Origin: an uncultured Acidobacteriia bacterium
GTDB taxonomy: Bacteria > Acidobacteriota > Terriglobia > Bryobacterales > Bryobacteraceae
DNA: 37,561 nucleotides
NCBI GenBank assembly: GCA_903923395.1
Contig: CAIXXM010000034.1
Coordinates: 1 to 37,561, forward strand
Direction of reading: 5' to 3'
The position numbers and the translations under genes were made by a program. Each line of letters begins with the position of its first letter. Within the stretch, counting starts at the first letter, position 1. Below, one piece after another: positions 17,179 to 24,972 of the stretch. The notes under the pieces were generated by a model. That model searched no databases, had not been told where the DNA came from, and saw nothing but the letters and a program-made list of their open reading frames with translations.

Positions 17179-17390
17179 TTCGAGTCCTTGATGGGGTCAC
17201 CGGAAAAGTAGGCGCTTCAGCGCAAATTGGCCCCATCCGGTTCTAATGGAATCAGTCAGATAGAGCCGACCTGCGGCACTGATATTTGGCTCCCCATCGT
17301 GGACGCGTTTCGAACTTTGGTGGTTTGGCCGCCGCCAAAGGTGAGGATGGCCCTCCAGCAGATTCAGACACTTGCGGCCGCGTGATTTCT
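17179..17390 (+). repeat. Composite repeat with 5' extension, copy 4
   Basis: Starts with a T-loop-like GGTTCGAGTCC, passes through a hairpin (GCGC-TTCA-GCGC inside a GATGGGG/CCCCATC pair, 17190-17237) and the stretch TTCTAATGGAATCAGTCAG, then reaches the family core GGCTCCCCATCGTGGACGC at 17288. The distance from TTCGA to CATCG is 116 nt, nearly identical to copies 7 and 8. Ends around GCGTGATT. Confidence 0.75.
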
Positions 17391-17469
17391 TCCATGGGGC
17401 GAAAGGCCAACGAATTGCTCCCGGATGCGCCGCATAGACCCCCTGTACACCTCTACGCCAAAGCTGCGA
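17391..17469. other. Remaining gene-free stretch between copy 4 and the DUF5615 gene
   Basis: Together with copies 3 and 4 this makes a gene-free region from 16976 to 17469. Apart from the repeats I see no gene, terminator or promoter that I can support. Confidence 0.5.
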
Positions 17470-17790
17470 TCAGCGGAGCCTTAGCACTTGACCGGGTTCA
17501 ACGGAATTGAGCGCGTGGAGCGCCGCAGGCACCAGCAGCTTCAGGTCCGCCAGGCGGTTGGTGTTGGCGCACAGTATGAGGATCGAAATCTGTCGACCGT
17601 CAAGATTCTGCTGGTACGGGATCTCCTGGTCGGTGGTGATCAGGATCTCGAAGTTGGCAACTTCAGCCGCAGCAAGCAAAGCGCCATTCTTCAAGCCGGT
17701 CAACTTCGCGTACGCCGCCGTTTGGCAGTCATGTTCAGCAAAGGCAAGCCGCAACTTCTGGTCGACGCATTCGTCCAGGAGGATTTTCAT
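17470..17790 (-). CDS. DUF5615 PIN-like protein (toxin-like partner)
   Basis: A 106-residue PIN-like protein: MKILLDECVDQKLRLAFAEHDCQTA opens with the acidic LLDE motif, and ILITTDQEI supplies the second acidic motif of the nuclease-like fold. DUF5615 proteins are found next to DUF433 proteins in many genomes and are viewed as toxin-antitoxin-type pairs (VapC45-like). Starts 15 nt after the DUF433 stop. A second, divergent pair occurs at 29271-29821. Confidence 0.85.
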   Translation of the reverse strand: MKILLDECVDQKLRLAFAEHDCQTAAYAKLTGLKNGALLAAAEVANFEILITTDQEIPYQQNLDGRQISILILCANTNRLADLKLLVPAALHALNSVEPGQVLRLR

Positions 17791-17805
17791 CGGCCTAAGG
17801 GTGCT

Positions 17806-18012
17806 TCAAACTCGCGCGAGACGAAGTTCCTTACATTCCTCCAGAACCTGAACGGCAAGCTCTCGGCTGATCGTGGGGAAGCCTTCCAGAAATTCATCGA
17901 GCGAATCACCGTTCTCGATGTAGTCGAACAGGGTCTGCACGGGAACACGAGTCCCGCGAAATACCGGTGTCCCATGCATCACTTCGGGATCGCGTGTGAT
18001 GACTTCCTGCAT
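17806..18012 (-). CDS. DUF433 protein (antitoxin-like partner)
   Basis: From ATG 18012 (TGGGA upstream) a 68-residue DUF433 protein with the diagnostic ITRDPEVMHGTPVFRGTRVPVQTLFDYIENG winged-helix block. The frame remains open up to ATG 18213, adding a 67-residue leader-like extension (AVLAGISLISAPVIPAQ) that is foreign to the family; it may be a fused remnant of another gene. Partner of the DUF5615 gene, transcribed together on the minus strand. Confidence 0.8.
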   Translation of the reverse strand: MQEVITRDPEVMHGTPVFRGTRVPVQTLFDYIENGDSLDEFLEGFPTISRELAVQVLEECKELRLARV

Positions 18013-18282
18013 GTTCCCATTGTCGCAAATACCGCAACTTCGGCAGCGAAGCATTGATCCGGGCCGCTCCTCGGCGTACGTCTGGCCATCGAAGCCTTCA
18101 TAAAGCCGCGTCATGACAACGGATGCGTTAGTTTGCGCCGGGATAACTGGGGCCGAAATCAATGAAATCCCTGCCAGAACTGCGGGAACATAGCATTGGG
18201 TGTTTGATGTCATGGTTTAGGACATCGACGGCAGATGAGACGCGGTACTTCCGGAATGGCCCGATTCGTGCGCCTTTTGACC

Positions 18283-19167
18283 TTAGTCCGAAGGAAACAG
18301 AAAAGTCCACTGCGCGGTGGCTCCGCTGAAAACGAGTTCTGAGGTGTCTGAGAACCGGTACCGGAGATCGCCCGTTTTGTCGCGGTTCAGGGCAAGATTC
18401 AGAACGAGTTTTCGCTGCATTTCCGGCTTTCGAGGCGTGAGAGTGAAGGTTATCTCCGGTCCCGAAGCAATCTGATTCTTGCCTTGCTTCTCGATCCGGT
18501 AACCGCTGGCACGGAAGCTCTTGATCAACTCTTCGGACTCGGCGGGAGTGACCGACAGCGTCAGGCCCGTAATTTCGTTGAGAAGCCGGTCGGGAAGATA
18601 GCGATTCTCCAGTTGCGTCGCTCTGGTGATCCCGTCCGGATAGAAGCCGAATAAAGTAAAGACGATGGCAGTCTCAGCCGGACCAGGGGAGGCTTTCCGG
18701 GTAACAGTGTCCCAGGTGGGCAGGTTGGTTGTCGAACTGGTTGTGGTCCGGATATTCAGAGCCGAGCCCGTCTCCGCCACAAGGCGATCTCGAACGGCAG
18801 GCATCCGATTCCGGTCGTCAATCGACATCCCAAGCATGATTGCGCCCGTCTTCTTACTGCGGGTGGGGTCTGAAATGAGATATACCTTACCATCTTCGAA
18901 AAACTCCAGATAGGTCTTGCGACCTCGAAGATAGATACCCGTGTAGGACCACGTATTGCCAGCCGCCTGTCTTGTTGTATTTGTTTTCTCTGCGAAGCTG
19001 CACAATTCATTCTTCACGAAGGGAGATTCCTGCAGCGCCGCGTATACGGGGCTGGGAAGCACGATCTGGACATGATTCAGGAAGACCGGAGGCAAAGTCG
19101 CCTGGCCGCTCAGAAGCATGCCGGCGGAAATGCCCATAGCTAGCAGCGGGGAGGTTCGAAAAATCAT
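18283..19167 (-). CDS. Exported DUF5829-like protein
   Basis: A 294-residue protein counting from ATG 19167; the longer frame to 19266 runs into a GC-rich noncoding stretch. Leader FRTSPLLAMGISAGMLLSGQA suggests export. The block FLNHVQIVLPSPVYAALQESPFVKNELCSFAEK, then SYTGIYLRGRKTYLEFFEDG, is the pattern I associate with DUF5829, a glyoxalase-like family of unknown function. It lies upstream of nothing on its strand and ends 270 bp from the DUF433 leader extension. A TACACT box 7 nt before the ATG is a possible leaderless promoter. Confidence 0.65.
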   Translation of the reverse strand: MIFRTSPLLAMGISAGMLLSGQATLPPVFLNHVQIVLPSPVYAALQESPFVKNELCSFAEKTNTTRQAAGNTWSYTGIYLRGRKTYLEFFEDGKVYLISDPTRSKKTGAIMLGMSIDDRNRMPAVRDRLVAETGSALNIRTTTSSTTNLPTWDTVTRKASPGPAETAIVFTLFGFYPDGITRATQLENRYLPDRLLNEITGLTLSVTPAESEELIKSFRASGYRIEKQGKNQIASGPEITFTLTPRKPEMQRKLVLNLALNRDKTGDLRYRFSDTSELVFSGATAQWTFLFPSD

Positions 19168-19482
19168 GGGTGTGAGTGTAGCACGCACTTTGCAACCGCC
19201 TGCAAAAAGGCACCACACCGCCGGCTTCCTCGCCCTCGCCACCCTCGCCATCGACCCCGACGTCACCCCCGCGACCGTCGGAATCGGAGGAGGAGGCCGT
19301 GGCCTCAGCCCCCGGCGCCCCTTCTGAAATGCGGGGAGTTAAGAGAAGTGTATGGCTCCCCATCGTGGACACATTTCGAACTTTTTTGACGGGTACCGGA
19401 ATTTCGGACCTGGAAGAGATCGCAAAGCTGGCCGCATGAGGCGAATCCTATCCAGGTCTGATACTGTTGGGAGAGGATCTGC
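19168..19482. other. Gene-free stretch with GC-rich tract and repeat copy 5
   Basis: 19190-19320 is a very GC-rich, CCTCGCC/CGACCCC-rich tract with no gene that I can support. 19354-19395 holds repeat copy 5 and 19460-19480 the leader of the DUF4160 gene. Confidence 0.5.
19354..19395 (+). repeat. Interspersed repeat, copy 5 (3'-truncated)
   Basis: GGCTCCCCATCGTGGACAC and ATTTCGAACTTTTT match the core exactly; after about 40 bp the homology stops (GACGGGTACC). It opens the DUF4160/DUF2442 module. Confidence 0.75.
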
Positions 19483-19743
19483 ATGCCTGAAATCAGCCGT
19501 TTCTTCGGTATCGTGGTTCAGATGTATTATGCCGATCACGATCCGCCACACTTCCATGTCAGGTATGCGGAGCAGCGGGCTCTTATTGCGATTGAGTCTC
19601 TTGCAATTCTGCGTGGTAATCTTTCACCGCGCGCGTTGGGACTCGTCACCGAATGGGCAACGCTGCACCGCGCCGAGCTGATGCAAGACTGGGTACTTGC
19701 CCGAGCAGAAGCGCAGCTGAATCCGATCGAACCACTGGAGTAG
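19483..19743 (+). CDS. DUF4160 protein
   Basis: An 86-residue protein with the family core FGIVVQMYYADHDPPHFHVRYAEQ, containing DHxPPHFH, and PRALGLVTEWATLHRAEL. DUF4160 genes are usually followed by DUF2442 genes, and the pair is often placed among toxin-antitoxin-like or stress modules; the biochemical role is unknown to me. Ribosome site GGGAGAGG precedes the ATG. The DUF2442 gene starts 5 nt downstream. A truncated paralogue occurs at 26677-26844. Confidence 0.88.
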   Translation: MPEISRFFGIVVQMYYADHDPPHFHVRYAEQRALIAIESLAILRGNLSPRALGLVTEWATLHRAELMQDWVLARAEAQLNPIEPLE

Positions 19744-19748
19744 AGCCT

Positions 19749-20015
19749 ATGTTGAAGGACATCATTTTCGCAAGTCCGCTGGAAGGTCACCGCCTCCAAA
19801 TCCGCTATGAAGATGGCGTGGAAGGTGTAGTCGACTTGGGGACACTTGTCACCTTTCGTGGAATCTTTGCGCCGTTAGAAGATCCGGCATATTTCTCCCA
19901 GGTGAAAGTTGACGCGGAACTCGGCACCGTGTCGTGGCCAAACGGCGCGGATCTCGATCCAGATGTCCTCTACGGACGACTGGTTCCAGGCAGCGACGAA
20001 CTCGTGTCTTTTTGA
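19749..20015 (+). CDS. DUF2442 protein
   Basis: An 88-residue protein (MLKDIIFASPLEGHRL, FEDG/YEDG-VEGVVDL, SVTWPNGAD-like block WPNGADLDPDVLY). DUF2442 is a small family with a known structure but no proven function and is typically partnered with DUF4160. ATG 19749 follows the DUF4160 stop by 5 nt. A paralogue at 26849-27112 is roughly 70 percent identical over its length by eye. Both are followed within about 25 bp by a repeat copy. Confidence 0.88.
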   Translation: MLKDIIFASPLEGHRLQIRYEDGVEGVVDLGTLVTFRGIFAPLEDPAYFSQVKVDAELGTVSWPNGADLDPDVLYGRLVPGSDELVSF

Positions 20016-20040
20016 CGATTAGGTTGAATTTTCCTGCAAC

Positions 20041-20150
20041 CCCAGTCTGGACGCGTTTCGAACTCTTGCGGTTTGCCCGCCTTCGCAGCTGAGGGCGGTA
20101 TTCCAATAGATCCAGTCGCTAGTTGCCGTGTGATCTCCACGGCAGATCTC
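20041..20150 (+). repeat. Interspersed repeat, copy 6
   Basis: CCCCAGTCTGGACGCG, TTTCGAACTCTTGCGG and TTTGCCCGCC match the family; the downstream arm ends near CGTGTGATC. It begins about 25 bp after the DUF2442 stop, the same offset as copy 10 after the second DUF2442 gene. Confidence 0.8.
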
Positions 20151-20277
20151 CAACGGCGCCCGAATTCCGGCGATTGTTTCCGGATTCGGCGTGATCCCAG
20201 GGGCAATCCGGACAGAGCGCTTGTACGACAAGCGACACGGCTACGCGGGCCTAACACCCGACCATTCGCGCTGGCCG

Positions 20278-20290
20278 TATACTTCATGTC
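20278..20290 (+). promoter_or_regulatory. Candidate leaderless -10 box of the SBBP protein gene
   Basis: TATACT at 20278-20283 lies 7 nt before the ATG at 20291 (16 nt before the alternative ATG at 20300). No -35 hexamer or ribosome site is evident. If used, transcripts would start at the first base of the coding region. Confidence 0.4.
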
Positions 20291-22342
20291 ATGCGGGCAA
20301 TGTCTATCCTATTTTTACTTGCACCTTGCGTCATCGCCGCAAACCAACCAAGGTTTACCTATGCCGTCCCCGCCAACACTACAGTCGCAGCCATGGCCGT
20401 GGACACCGCGGGGAACACATACCTCACCGGTTCGACGACCTCTACGACCTTTCCGGTGACTGCGGGGGCGCTTCAAACCCAGTACAGTGGCGGCAATTGC
20501 TCGGAGATTCTCATAGGCTTACAACACATCCCCGTGATGGTTCCGTGCTCGGATGCGTTCGTCATCAAGCTGGACCCGGCGGGGAACGTCGTATTCGCGA
20601 CCTACTTCGGTGGCAATGGTAGCGCGACAGTCGCGAGTGCGATTTGCGTGGACGCGAGCGAGAACGTCTACCTGGGCGGCACCACGGGTTCCAACGCCTT
20701 CGGCCAGCCGGACACCTTTCCGGTTACAACCAATCTCGCATCTGGCGCCGCGTTCGTCGCTAAACTAAGCGCGGGAGGAACGCAGCTCGTGTATTCGACT
20801 CTTCTGCCAATCCACGTTCCGACGCGGGGGTGGGCCTTGGCCATGGCGGTAGATCCCGGAGGCGAGGTCTACATTGCCACGAGCACCGCCGGGACTCAGC
20901 CATTCCCAACCACGCCCGGTGCGTTTCAGTCGACGCCTTCGTACCCAGATGGTTCTGGCGTGGTCGCCAAGCTGAATGCATCCGGGTCGGCGCTGGTCTA
21001 TGCAACGTACCTCGGTGGCAGCAGGCTAAGCCTTCCGCAAGGGATCGCCATCGACGCAGCGGGCGATGCCTTCGTCGCCGGGTACACCGAAGCGCCCGAT
21101 TTTCCGGTCACGGTCGGAGCATTTCAAACCGAATTCTTTCCGAGCACGCAGTGCATGGAGTTCGTGACCAAGCTGAATCCGCGGGGAGCCGGCTTGGTTT
21201 ATTCCACATTTCTCGGCGCCACGCTAGATGCCGAGTCGGACATAAAAGTGGATGCACAAGGCGGTGCGTACGTGTCGGCGCAGGGCGGGGCGGAGCTTTC
21301 GCAAGGCGGCTATCTTTCGCACCTCAGCGCCGATGGATCGGCCCTCATCTACTCGAAATACGTCCCTTCTGCGGCCGGGATCCATTTAGACCTGGACCCG
21401 GCGGGCAGCGCGTTCGTTGCCGGCGCGTTGGGGACTGCGCTTCTAACGGCATCTCCGGGAGCATTTCAACCCGGGTTAGTAGGATCGACCGGCAACGTGA
21501 TCGCGGCGAAATTCACCTCCGATGGACAGTTTGCTGGTGGTACCTATGCTTACGTATCGCCAACTGCCGGCTCTGGGCCATTGATCGCGGTGGCTGCCAA
21601 CGGCGAGATCATGCTGGCAGAAGGGGACCCCCAGATGACGGTCAGCAGCATCTTCCCGTGGCTGACAGTCGAGAATGCGGCGAGCGGCGCCGCGAGCACT
21701 GTCGCACCGGGAGAGATCGTCACCCTGCGTGGTTACGGGCTTGGTCCCGGGACGGCCGCGGTCGCGCCCGATCAAGCGCCGGTGGACCAGTTGGGAGGCA
21801 CTCAGGTCACCTTCGGCGGATTTACGGCTCCAGTGTTCTCCGCGCAGTCGCAACAGGTCACTGTGCAGGTGCCGTGGGAGATCGCCGGCCAAACATCCAC
21901 CGAAGTCGTCGTCACTTACAATGGTGGTCCCCCGGCCGGTTCGACGGCATCGGTACCGGTGGTTGTTGCGTCGGCTCAGCCGGGTATTTACGCCGTCGCG
22001 AATTCCGACGGGACGCTGAATTCTCATTCGAATCCAGCAAAAGCTGGCAGTGTAATAACGATCTACGGAACGGGCGGCGGCGTGACCAATCCCCTCGCAA
22101 CGACCGGGCGATTTTGGCCGATCACTGCATCGCTTGCGATGCTAACTCTGCCGGTGTCAGTGTCGATCGGGGAGATGAATGCCATTGTTCTCTATGCCGG
22201 ATCGGCTCCCACCCTCGAATCCGGATCCTTCCAAATTAACGTAGCTCTGCCTTCGGGCCTCAAGGCTTCGTCGGCGCTAGTGAATCTTCAGGTAACGGTC
22301 GGAGACTCATCAAGCGTCGCTGTTCCGATTTCTATCCAGTAG
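20291..22342 (+). CDS. Exported SBBP beta-propeller protein with Solibacter-type C-terminal domain (TIGR03437)
   Basis: A 683-residue protein with a short leader (SILFLLAPCVIAA). Residues about 25-440 repeat units of the form DxAGNxYLTGSTTSTxFPVTxGAxQ (AVDTAGNTYLTGS, DAAGDAFVAGYTEAPDFPV), the SBBP seven-bladed-propeller repeat. About 455-683 matches the TIGR03437 domain pattern: NAASGAASTVAPGEIVTLRG, QVTVQVPWEIAGQ, and VITIYGTGGG. That domain is strongly linked to Solibacter and allies and is a main reason for the taxonomic call. Probably a cell-surface or secreted protein; function unknown. The gene stands alone between repeats 6 and 7. Confidence 0.92.
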   Translation: MRAMSILFLLAPCVIAANQPRFTYAVPANTTVAAMAVDTAGNTYLTGSTTSTTFPVTAGALQTQYSGGNCSEILIGLQHIPVMVPCSDAFVIKLDPAGNVVFATYFGGNGSATVASAICVDASENVYLGGTTGSNAFGQPDTFPVTTNLASGAAFVAKLSAGGTQLVYSTLLPIHVPTRGWALAMAVDPGGEVYIATSTAGTQPFPTTPGAFQSTPSYPDGSGVVAKLNASGSALVYATYLGGSRLSLPQGIAIDAAGDAFVAGYTEAPDFPVTVGAFQTEFFPSTQCMEFVTKLNPRGAGLVYSTFLGATLDAESDIKVDAQGGAYVSAQGGAELSQGGYLSHLSADGSALIYSKYVPSAAGIHLDLDPAGSAFVAGALGTALLTASPGAFQPGLVGSTGNVIAAKFTSDGQFAGGTYAYVSPTAGSGPLIAVAANGEIMLAEGDPQMTVSSIFPWLTVENAASGAASTVAPGEIVTLRGYGLGPGTAAVAPDQAPVDQLGGTQVTFGGFTAPVFSAQSQQVTVQVPWEIAGQTSTEVVVTYNGGPPAGSTASVPVVVASAQPGIYAVANSDGTLNSHSNPAKAGSVITIYGTGGGVTNPLATTGRFWPITASLAMLTLPVSVSIGEMNAIVLYAGSAPTLESGSFQINVALPSGLKASSALVNLQVTVGDSSSVAVPISIQ

Positions 22343-22357
22343 CCCACCCATTACCAG

Positions 22358-22567
22358 TTCGAATCCACATTGGGGTCAGGCAAAACGACCTAATACCGGC
22401 AAAAACCGCTCAGATCAATCCAATTAAATGAGCAAAATAGCGGCAACTTCGAGAATTGATAACTGGCTCCCCATTGTGGACGCGTTTCGAACTTTTGCGG
22501 TTTGTCCACCGCAGGAGGTTCGGGTGGTCTTTCAGCAGATTCAAATTGCTTTGCTGCAGGCGCATGG
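22358..22567 (+). repeat. Composite repeat with 5' extension, copy 7
   Basis: Begins with T-loop-like AGTTCGAATCCACATTGGGG, and 114 nt later reaches the core GGCTCCCCATTGTGGACGC; the downstream arm contains TTTCAGCAGATTCAAATTGC and ends near GCGCATGG. It lies 15 bp after the SBBP gene stop. Confidence 0.8.
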
Positions 22568-22932
22568 GGCTAGCTGCGGTTCTTGGTGATTTTTCGGGCC
22601 GGCCCTCCCGGACGCTGACGCCTTCCCCAGTAGCGAACCTTGTCTCATGACCTTTCCGGGCGCGCGGAAAATTGCGGTAGACTGAGGCCATATGGCGCTA
22701 GCCGTGATCGTGGCTAATCCGAAAATCATGATGGGTAATCCGGTCGCGCGCCCGCGATGCGCTCTTCCATCCCAGGGAAGCCCCGTACGAAATCACCAAT
22801 CTCCTGGGAGACCCCTCAGTTGGCGTGAAATACCGAGCTAAGGGAATGAAATGAACGACGGCCTCATCTCGTACCTTGACCGCTCGGGCTCACTCCTCAA
22901 AAGCACTGTCAAGGAAAGAGACCCTGCGTAAT
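22568..22932. other. Gene-free stretch with DUF433-like remnant
   Basis: After copy 7 no intact gene is found before the sulfatase. The one recognisable item is a DUF433-like start (22692). The rest shows nothing I can name. Confidence 0.45.
22692..22841 (+). pseudogene. DUF433 antitoxin remnant
   Basis: A 49-codon ORF begins MALAVIVANPKIMMGNPVAR. The NPKIMMGNPV portion matches the DUF433 N-terminal pattern (x-DP-x-I/V-M-x-G-x-P-V-x-R-G-T-R), but after GNPVAR the frame is lost; the R-G-T-R-I/V-P block is absent. I read it as the 5' end of a decayed DUF433 gene. The match is short, so this is a suggestion. Confidence 0.4.
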
Positions 22933-24312
22933 ATGCTGACTCGCAGAACCTGCCTGCAAACCATGCTCGGCGGCCTCGCCGCTCCGCTAACCGCTCCTCT
23001 TATTCGCTCCGCCGAGCCCCCAAAGCGCCCGAACATCCTCGTCATTGTGTCCGACGACCAAGGTTACGGCGATGTCAGTTCGTACAAGCATCCCAAGGAA
23101 GTCAACACTCCGCAGATGGACCGTCTCGCCAACCGTGGCATCCGTTTCATTCAGGGATACGCCGGCGCGTATGTGTGCGCCCCCAGCCGCGCTGCCATCC
23201 TCACCGGAACCTATCAACAGCGTTATGGCTTCTACACGGCGGCCGATTCGCGCGTCGGCCTGCCACTGAGCCAGACCACGATGGCGGACATGCTGAAGAA
23301 AGAGGGCTACCGGACCTGCGCGTTGGGTAAGTGGCACCTTGGCATCGACCTTGAGCACCATCCAATGAAGCGCGGCTTCGACGAGTACTACGGCTTCCTC
23401 GGCAACGGCGCGCACGACTACTTCGACCTCAAGCCAACCGGAAAGCTCTCCAACTCCATTCTCCGCGGCTATGAACCGATCGACGAGACCGGCTACCTCA
23501 CCGACGATATCGGCCGCGAAGCCGTCAATTTCATCGGTCGCAATGAAGAGAACCCCTTCTTCCTCTATATTGCCTTCAACGCCGTCCACTCCCCGATGGA
23601 AGCGCCCCAGGATGTGATCAAGAAGTACGATACGGGCAACGAAAAGCGCAACATTCTGATGGCCATGCTGGAACGGGAAAACGACGCCATCGGCAAGGTC
23701 ATGGACGAACTCCAGCACCGCAAGCTCGACGACAACACGCTGGTCGTCTTCGTTTCAGACAACGGCGGCGCGCGCAATAACGCCTCCAACAACGGCGATC
23801 TCCGCGATTACAAGCAGAGTGTATACGAGGGCGGCATTCGAATCCCGTACATGGTCAGTTGGCCGGGGCACCTCAAACCAAAATCGGTTTCGAACGAGCC
23901 CGTCACGTTCATGGACATCATGCCGACCGTCGCTGCAGCCGTGGGTGCGCAAATGCCTCCAGGACGCGAAGGCCGCAACATGCTCCCCATTCTCACAGGG
24001 AAAGCCAAGGGACCCCTGCACGAATGTCTGTTCTGGGACGGCGCCGAGGAAAAGACCGCCGTCCGCTGCGGGCCGTGGAAGCTGGTCAACACTCACGGCA
24101 AGGTCGAGCTCTTCAACCTCGAAGAGGACCTCGGCGAGAAGAACGACCTCTCCACCCAGAAGCACGAAATCGTCGCCGACCTGCAGGCAAAGTTTGCCGC
24201 TTGGACTAAAGGCAATGCTCCCCGGATCGGGACCGGCTCAGATAATGACGACGACGACCAGCCCGGAGCTAAGAAGGGCGGCAAGAAGGCCGCCAAGAAG
24301 AAGGGTGAGTAG
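22933..24312 (+). CDS. Sulfatase, cysteine type, Tat-exported
   Basis: From ATG 22933 (AAGGAAAG upstream) a 459-residue sulfatase with a twin-arginine leader (TRRTCLQTMLGGLAAPLTAP). Marks: NILVIVSDDQGYGD, formylglycine site CAPSR at 82-86 in VCAPSRAAILTG, GKWHLG, VFVSDNGGARNN, and the C-terminal WKLVN block. The last 30 residues are an odd acidic then lysine-rich tail (DNDDDDQ, KKGGKKAAKKKGE) not needed for catalysis. Codon choice seems richer in C-ending codons than in the flanking genes. A frame-wide start at 22876 (TTG) is less likely. Lies between repeats 7 and 8. Confidence 0.9.
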   Translation: MLTRRTCLQTMLGGLAAPLTAPLIRSAEPPKRPNILVIVSDDQGYGDVSSYKHPKEVNTPQMDRLANRGIRFIQGYAGAYVCAPSRAAILTGTYQQRYGFYTAADSRVGLPLSQTTMADMLKKEGYRTCALGKWHLGIDLEHHPMKRGFDEYYGFLGNGAHDYFDLKPTGKLSNSILRGYEPIDETGYLTDDIGREAVNFIGRNEENPFFLYIAFNAVHSPMEAPQDVIKKYDTGNEKRNILMAMLERENDAIGKVMDELQHRKLDDNTLVVFVSDNGGARNNASNNGDLRDYKQSVYEGGIRIPYMVSWPGHLKPKSVSNEPVTFMDIMPTVAAAVGAQMPPGREGRNMLPILTGKAKGPLHECLFWDGAEEKTAVRCGPWKLVNTHGKVELFNLEEDLGEKNDLSTQKHEIVADLQAKFAAWTKGNAPRIGTGSDNDDDDQPGAKKGGKKAAKKKGE

Positions 24313-24330
24313 TGGGAGCGTTTGCTGAAG

Positions 24331-24489
24331 ATGTGTTCAGGCGAGGACGCAATCGGGACCTGGACCATCCTGGCAAGCTCAGGTAAAGCCCCTGCGACCG
24401 ATTCTATGATTTTGGCGCTCACCGGCGGGGTGATCCTGTTCGGAATCCGTAAACTGCGGATCAGTGACGGTTCCGCAACGGGACTATGA
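24331..24489 (+). CDS. Small ORF with PEP-CTERM-like C-terminal segment (uncertain)
   Basis: A 52-residue frame whose second half reads PATDSMILALTGGVILFGIRKLR: a Pro/Asp/Ser-containing element, a 15-residue hydrophobic stretch and a basic RKLR end, like the C-terminal sorting signals of PEP-CTERM proteins but without a clear PEP. It may be the tail of a lost gene. No ribosome site decides the start. Confidence 0.25.
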   Translation: MCSGEDAIGTWTILASSGKAPATDSMILALTGGVILFGIRKLRISDGSATGL

Positions 24490-24723
24490 AAGATCCCCTC
24501 CCGTAACCCTCGACCCGACGGCATGTTGGAAGATACGGAACGGAACATCCGTGAGGCAATCGAAGGGCATCTGGAAACGCTGCGGGAGTTTGGCGAACCG
24601 ACGCCGGCACGGACCACGATTGCGCGGGACGTCGAGATTCTGTCTGCGGCCTCATGTCAAAAGGAATGGAGTCGTTCCCGAACAGCCGCGGCTCCACGCG
24701 GGCTTTATTGCTGGCCCATATAG
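24490..24723 (+). pseudogene. HicB-type antitoxin remnant
   Basis: The in-frame block MLEDTERNIREAIEGHLETLREFGEP, then TTIARDVEI (starting 24523), is the second half of the HicB antitoxin (residues that precede its DNA-binding or linker part). Upstream, a stop at 24487-24489 closes the frame and the usual N-terminal YPALPGCVATG-like block is missing apart from PRPDG. Downstream the family C-terminus is lost. No HicA partner is visible. A decayed antitoxin gene is the best reading. Confidence 0.6.
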
Positions 24724-24725
24724 AA

Positions 24726-24913
24726 TTCGAATCCACGTTGGGGTCGAGCAGGCACGGACAAAAACCATCGAAAATGACTCAAGAACTTCTAATAGAATCA
24801 GTTAGTTAGCGGCAGGTACACTCATTGATGTTTGCCTCCCCATCGTGGACGCATTTCGAACTTTTGCAGTTTGCCCGCCACCGTCGGTGCGCCTTGTTCT
24901 CCCGTGGGTGATA
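24726..24913 (+). repeat. Composite repeat with 5' extension, copy 8
   Basis: Starts with AATTCGAATCCACGTTGGGG; 115 nt later comes the core GCCTCCCCATCGTGGACGC, then ATTTCGAACTTTTGC. The intervening TTCTAATAGAATCAGTTAGTT matches copy 4. The 3' end fades around 24913. Confidence 0.8.
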
Positions 24914-24937
24914 CCTTTCGCAGGCCGGGTATAGTCC

Positions 24938-24972
24938 TTGACACCTAGCAGGTAAGACGATATCTTACCTGC
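24938..24972 (+). promoter_or_regulatory. Leaderless promoter with overlapping inverted-repeat operator, vapB-like gene
   Basis: TTGACA (24938-24943), a 17-nt spacer and TATCTT (24961-24966) end 6 nt before the ATG at 24973, so transcription should begin at the start codon; no ribosome site is present. A 10-bp perfect inverted repeat, GCAGGTAAGA (24948-24957) and TCTTACCTGC (24963-24972), overlaps the -10 box and abuts the ATG. This layout would let the antitoxin repress its own operon. Confidence 0.75.

Larger units (their letters stand above)
24313..24972. other. Stretch without intact gene: small ORF, HicB remnant, repeat 8, vapB promoter
   Basis: Contains a 52-codon ORF with a hydrophobic tail (24331-24489), a HicB-like fragment, a full composite repeat and the promoter/operator of the vapB-like gene. 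No intact gene longer than 60 codons is convincing. Confidence 0.5.

Noticed and set aside
19190-19330. GC-rich stretch as a coding region for a Gly/Asp-rich protein
   Set aside because: Both strands read as low-complexity; no start with ribosome site or family resemblance.
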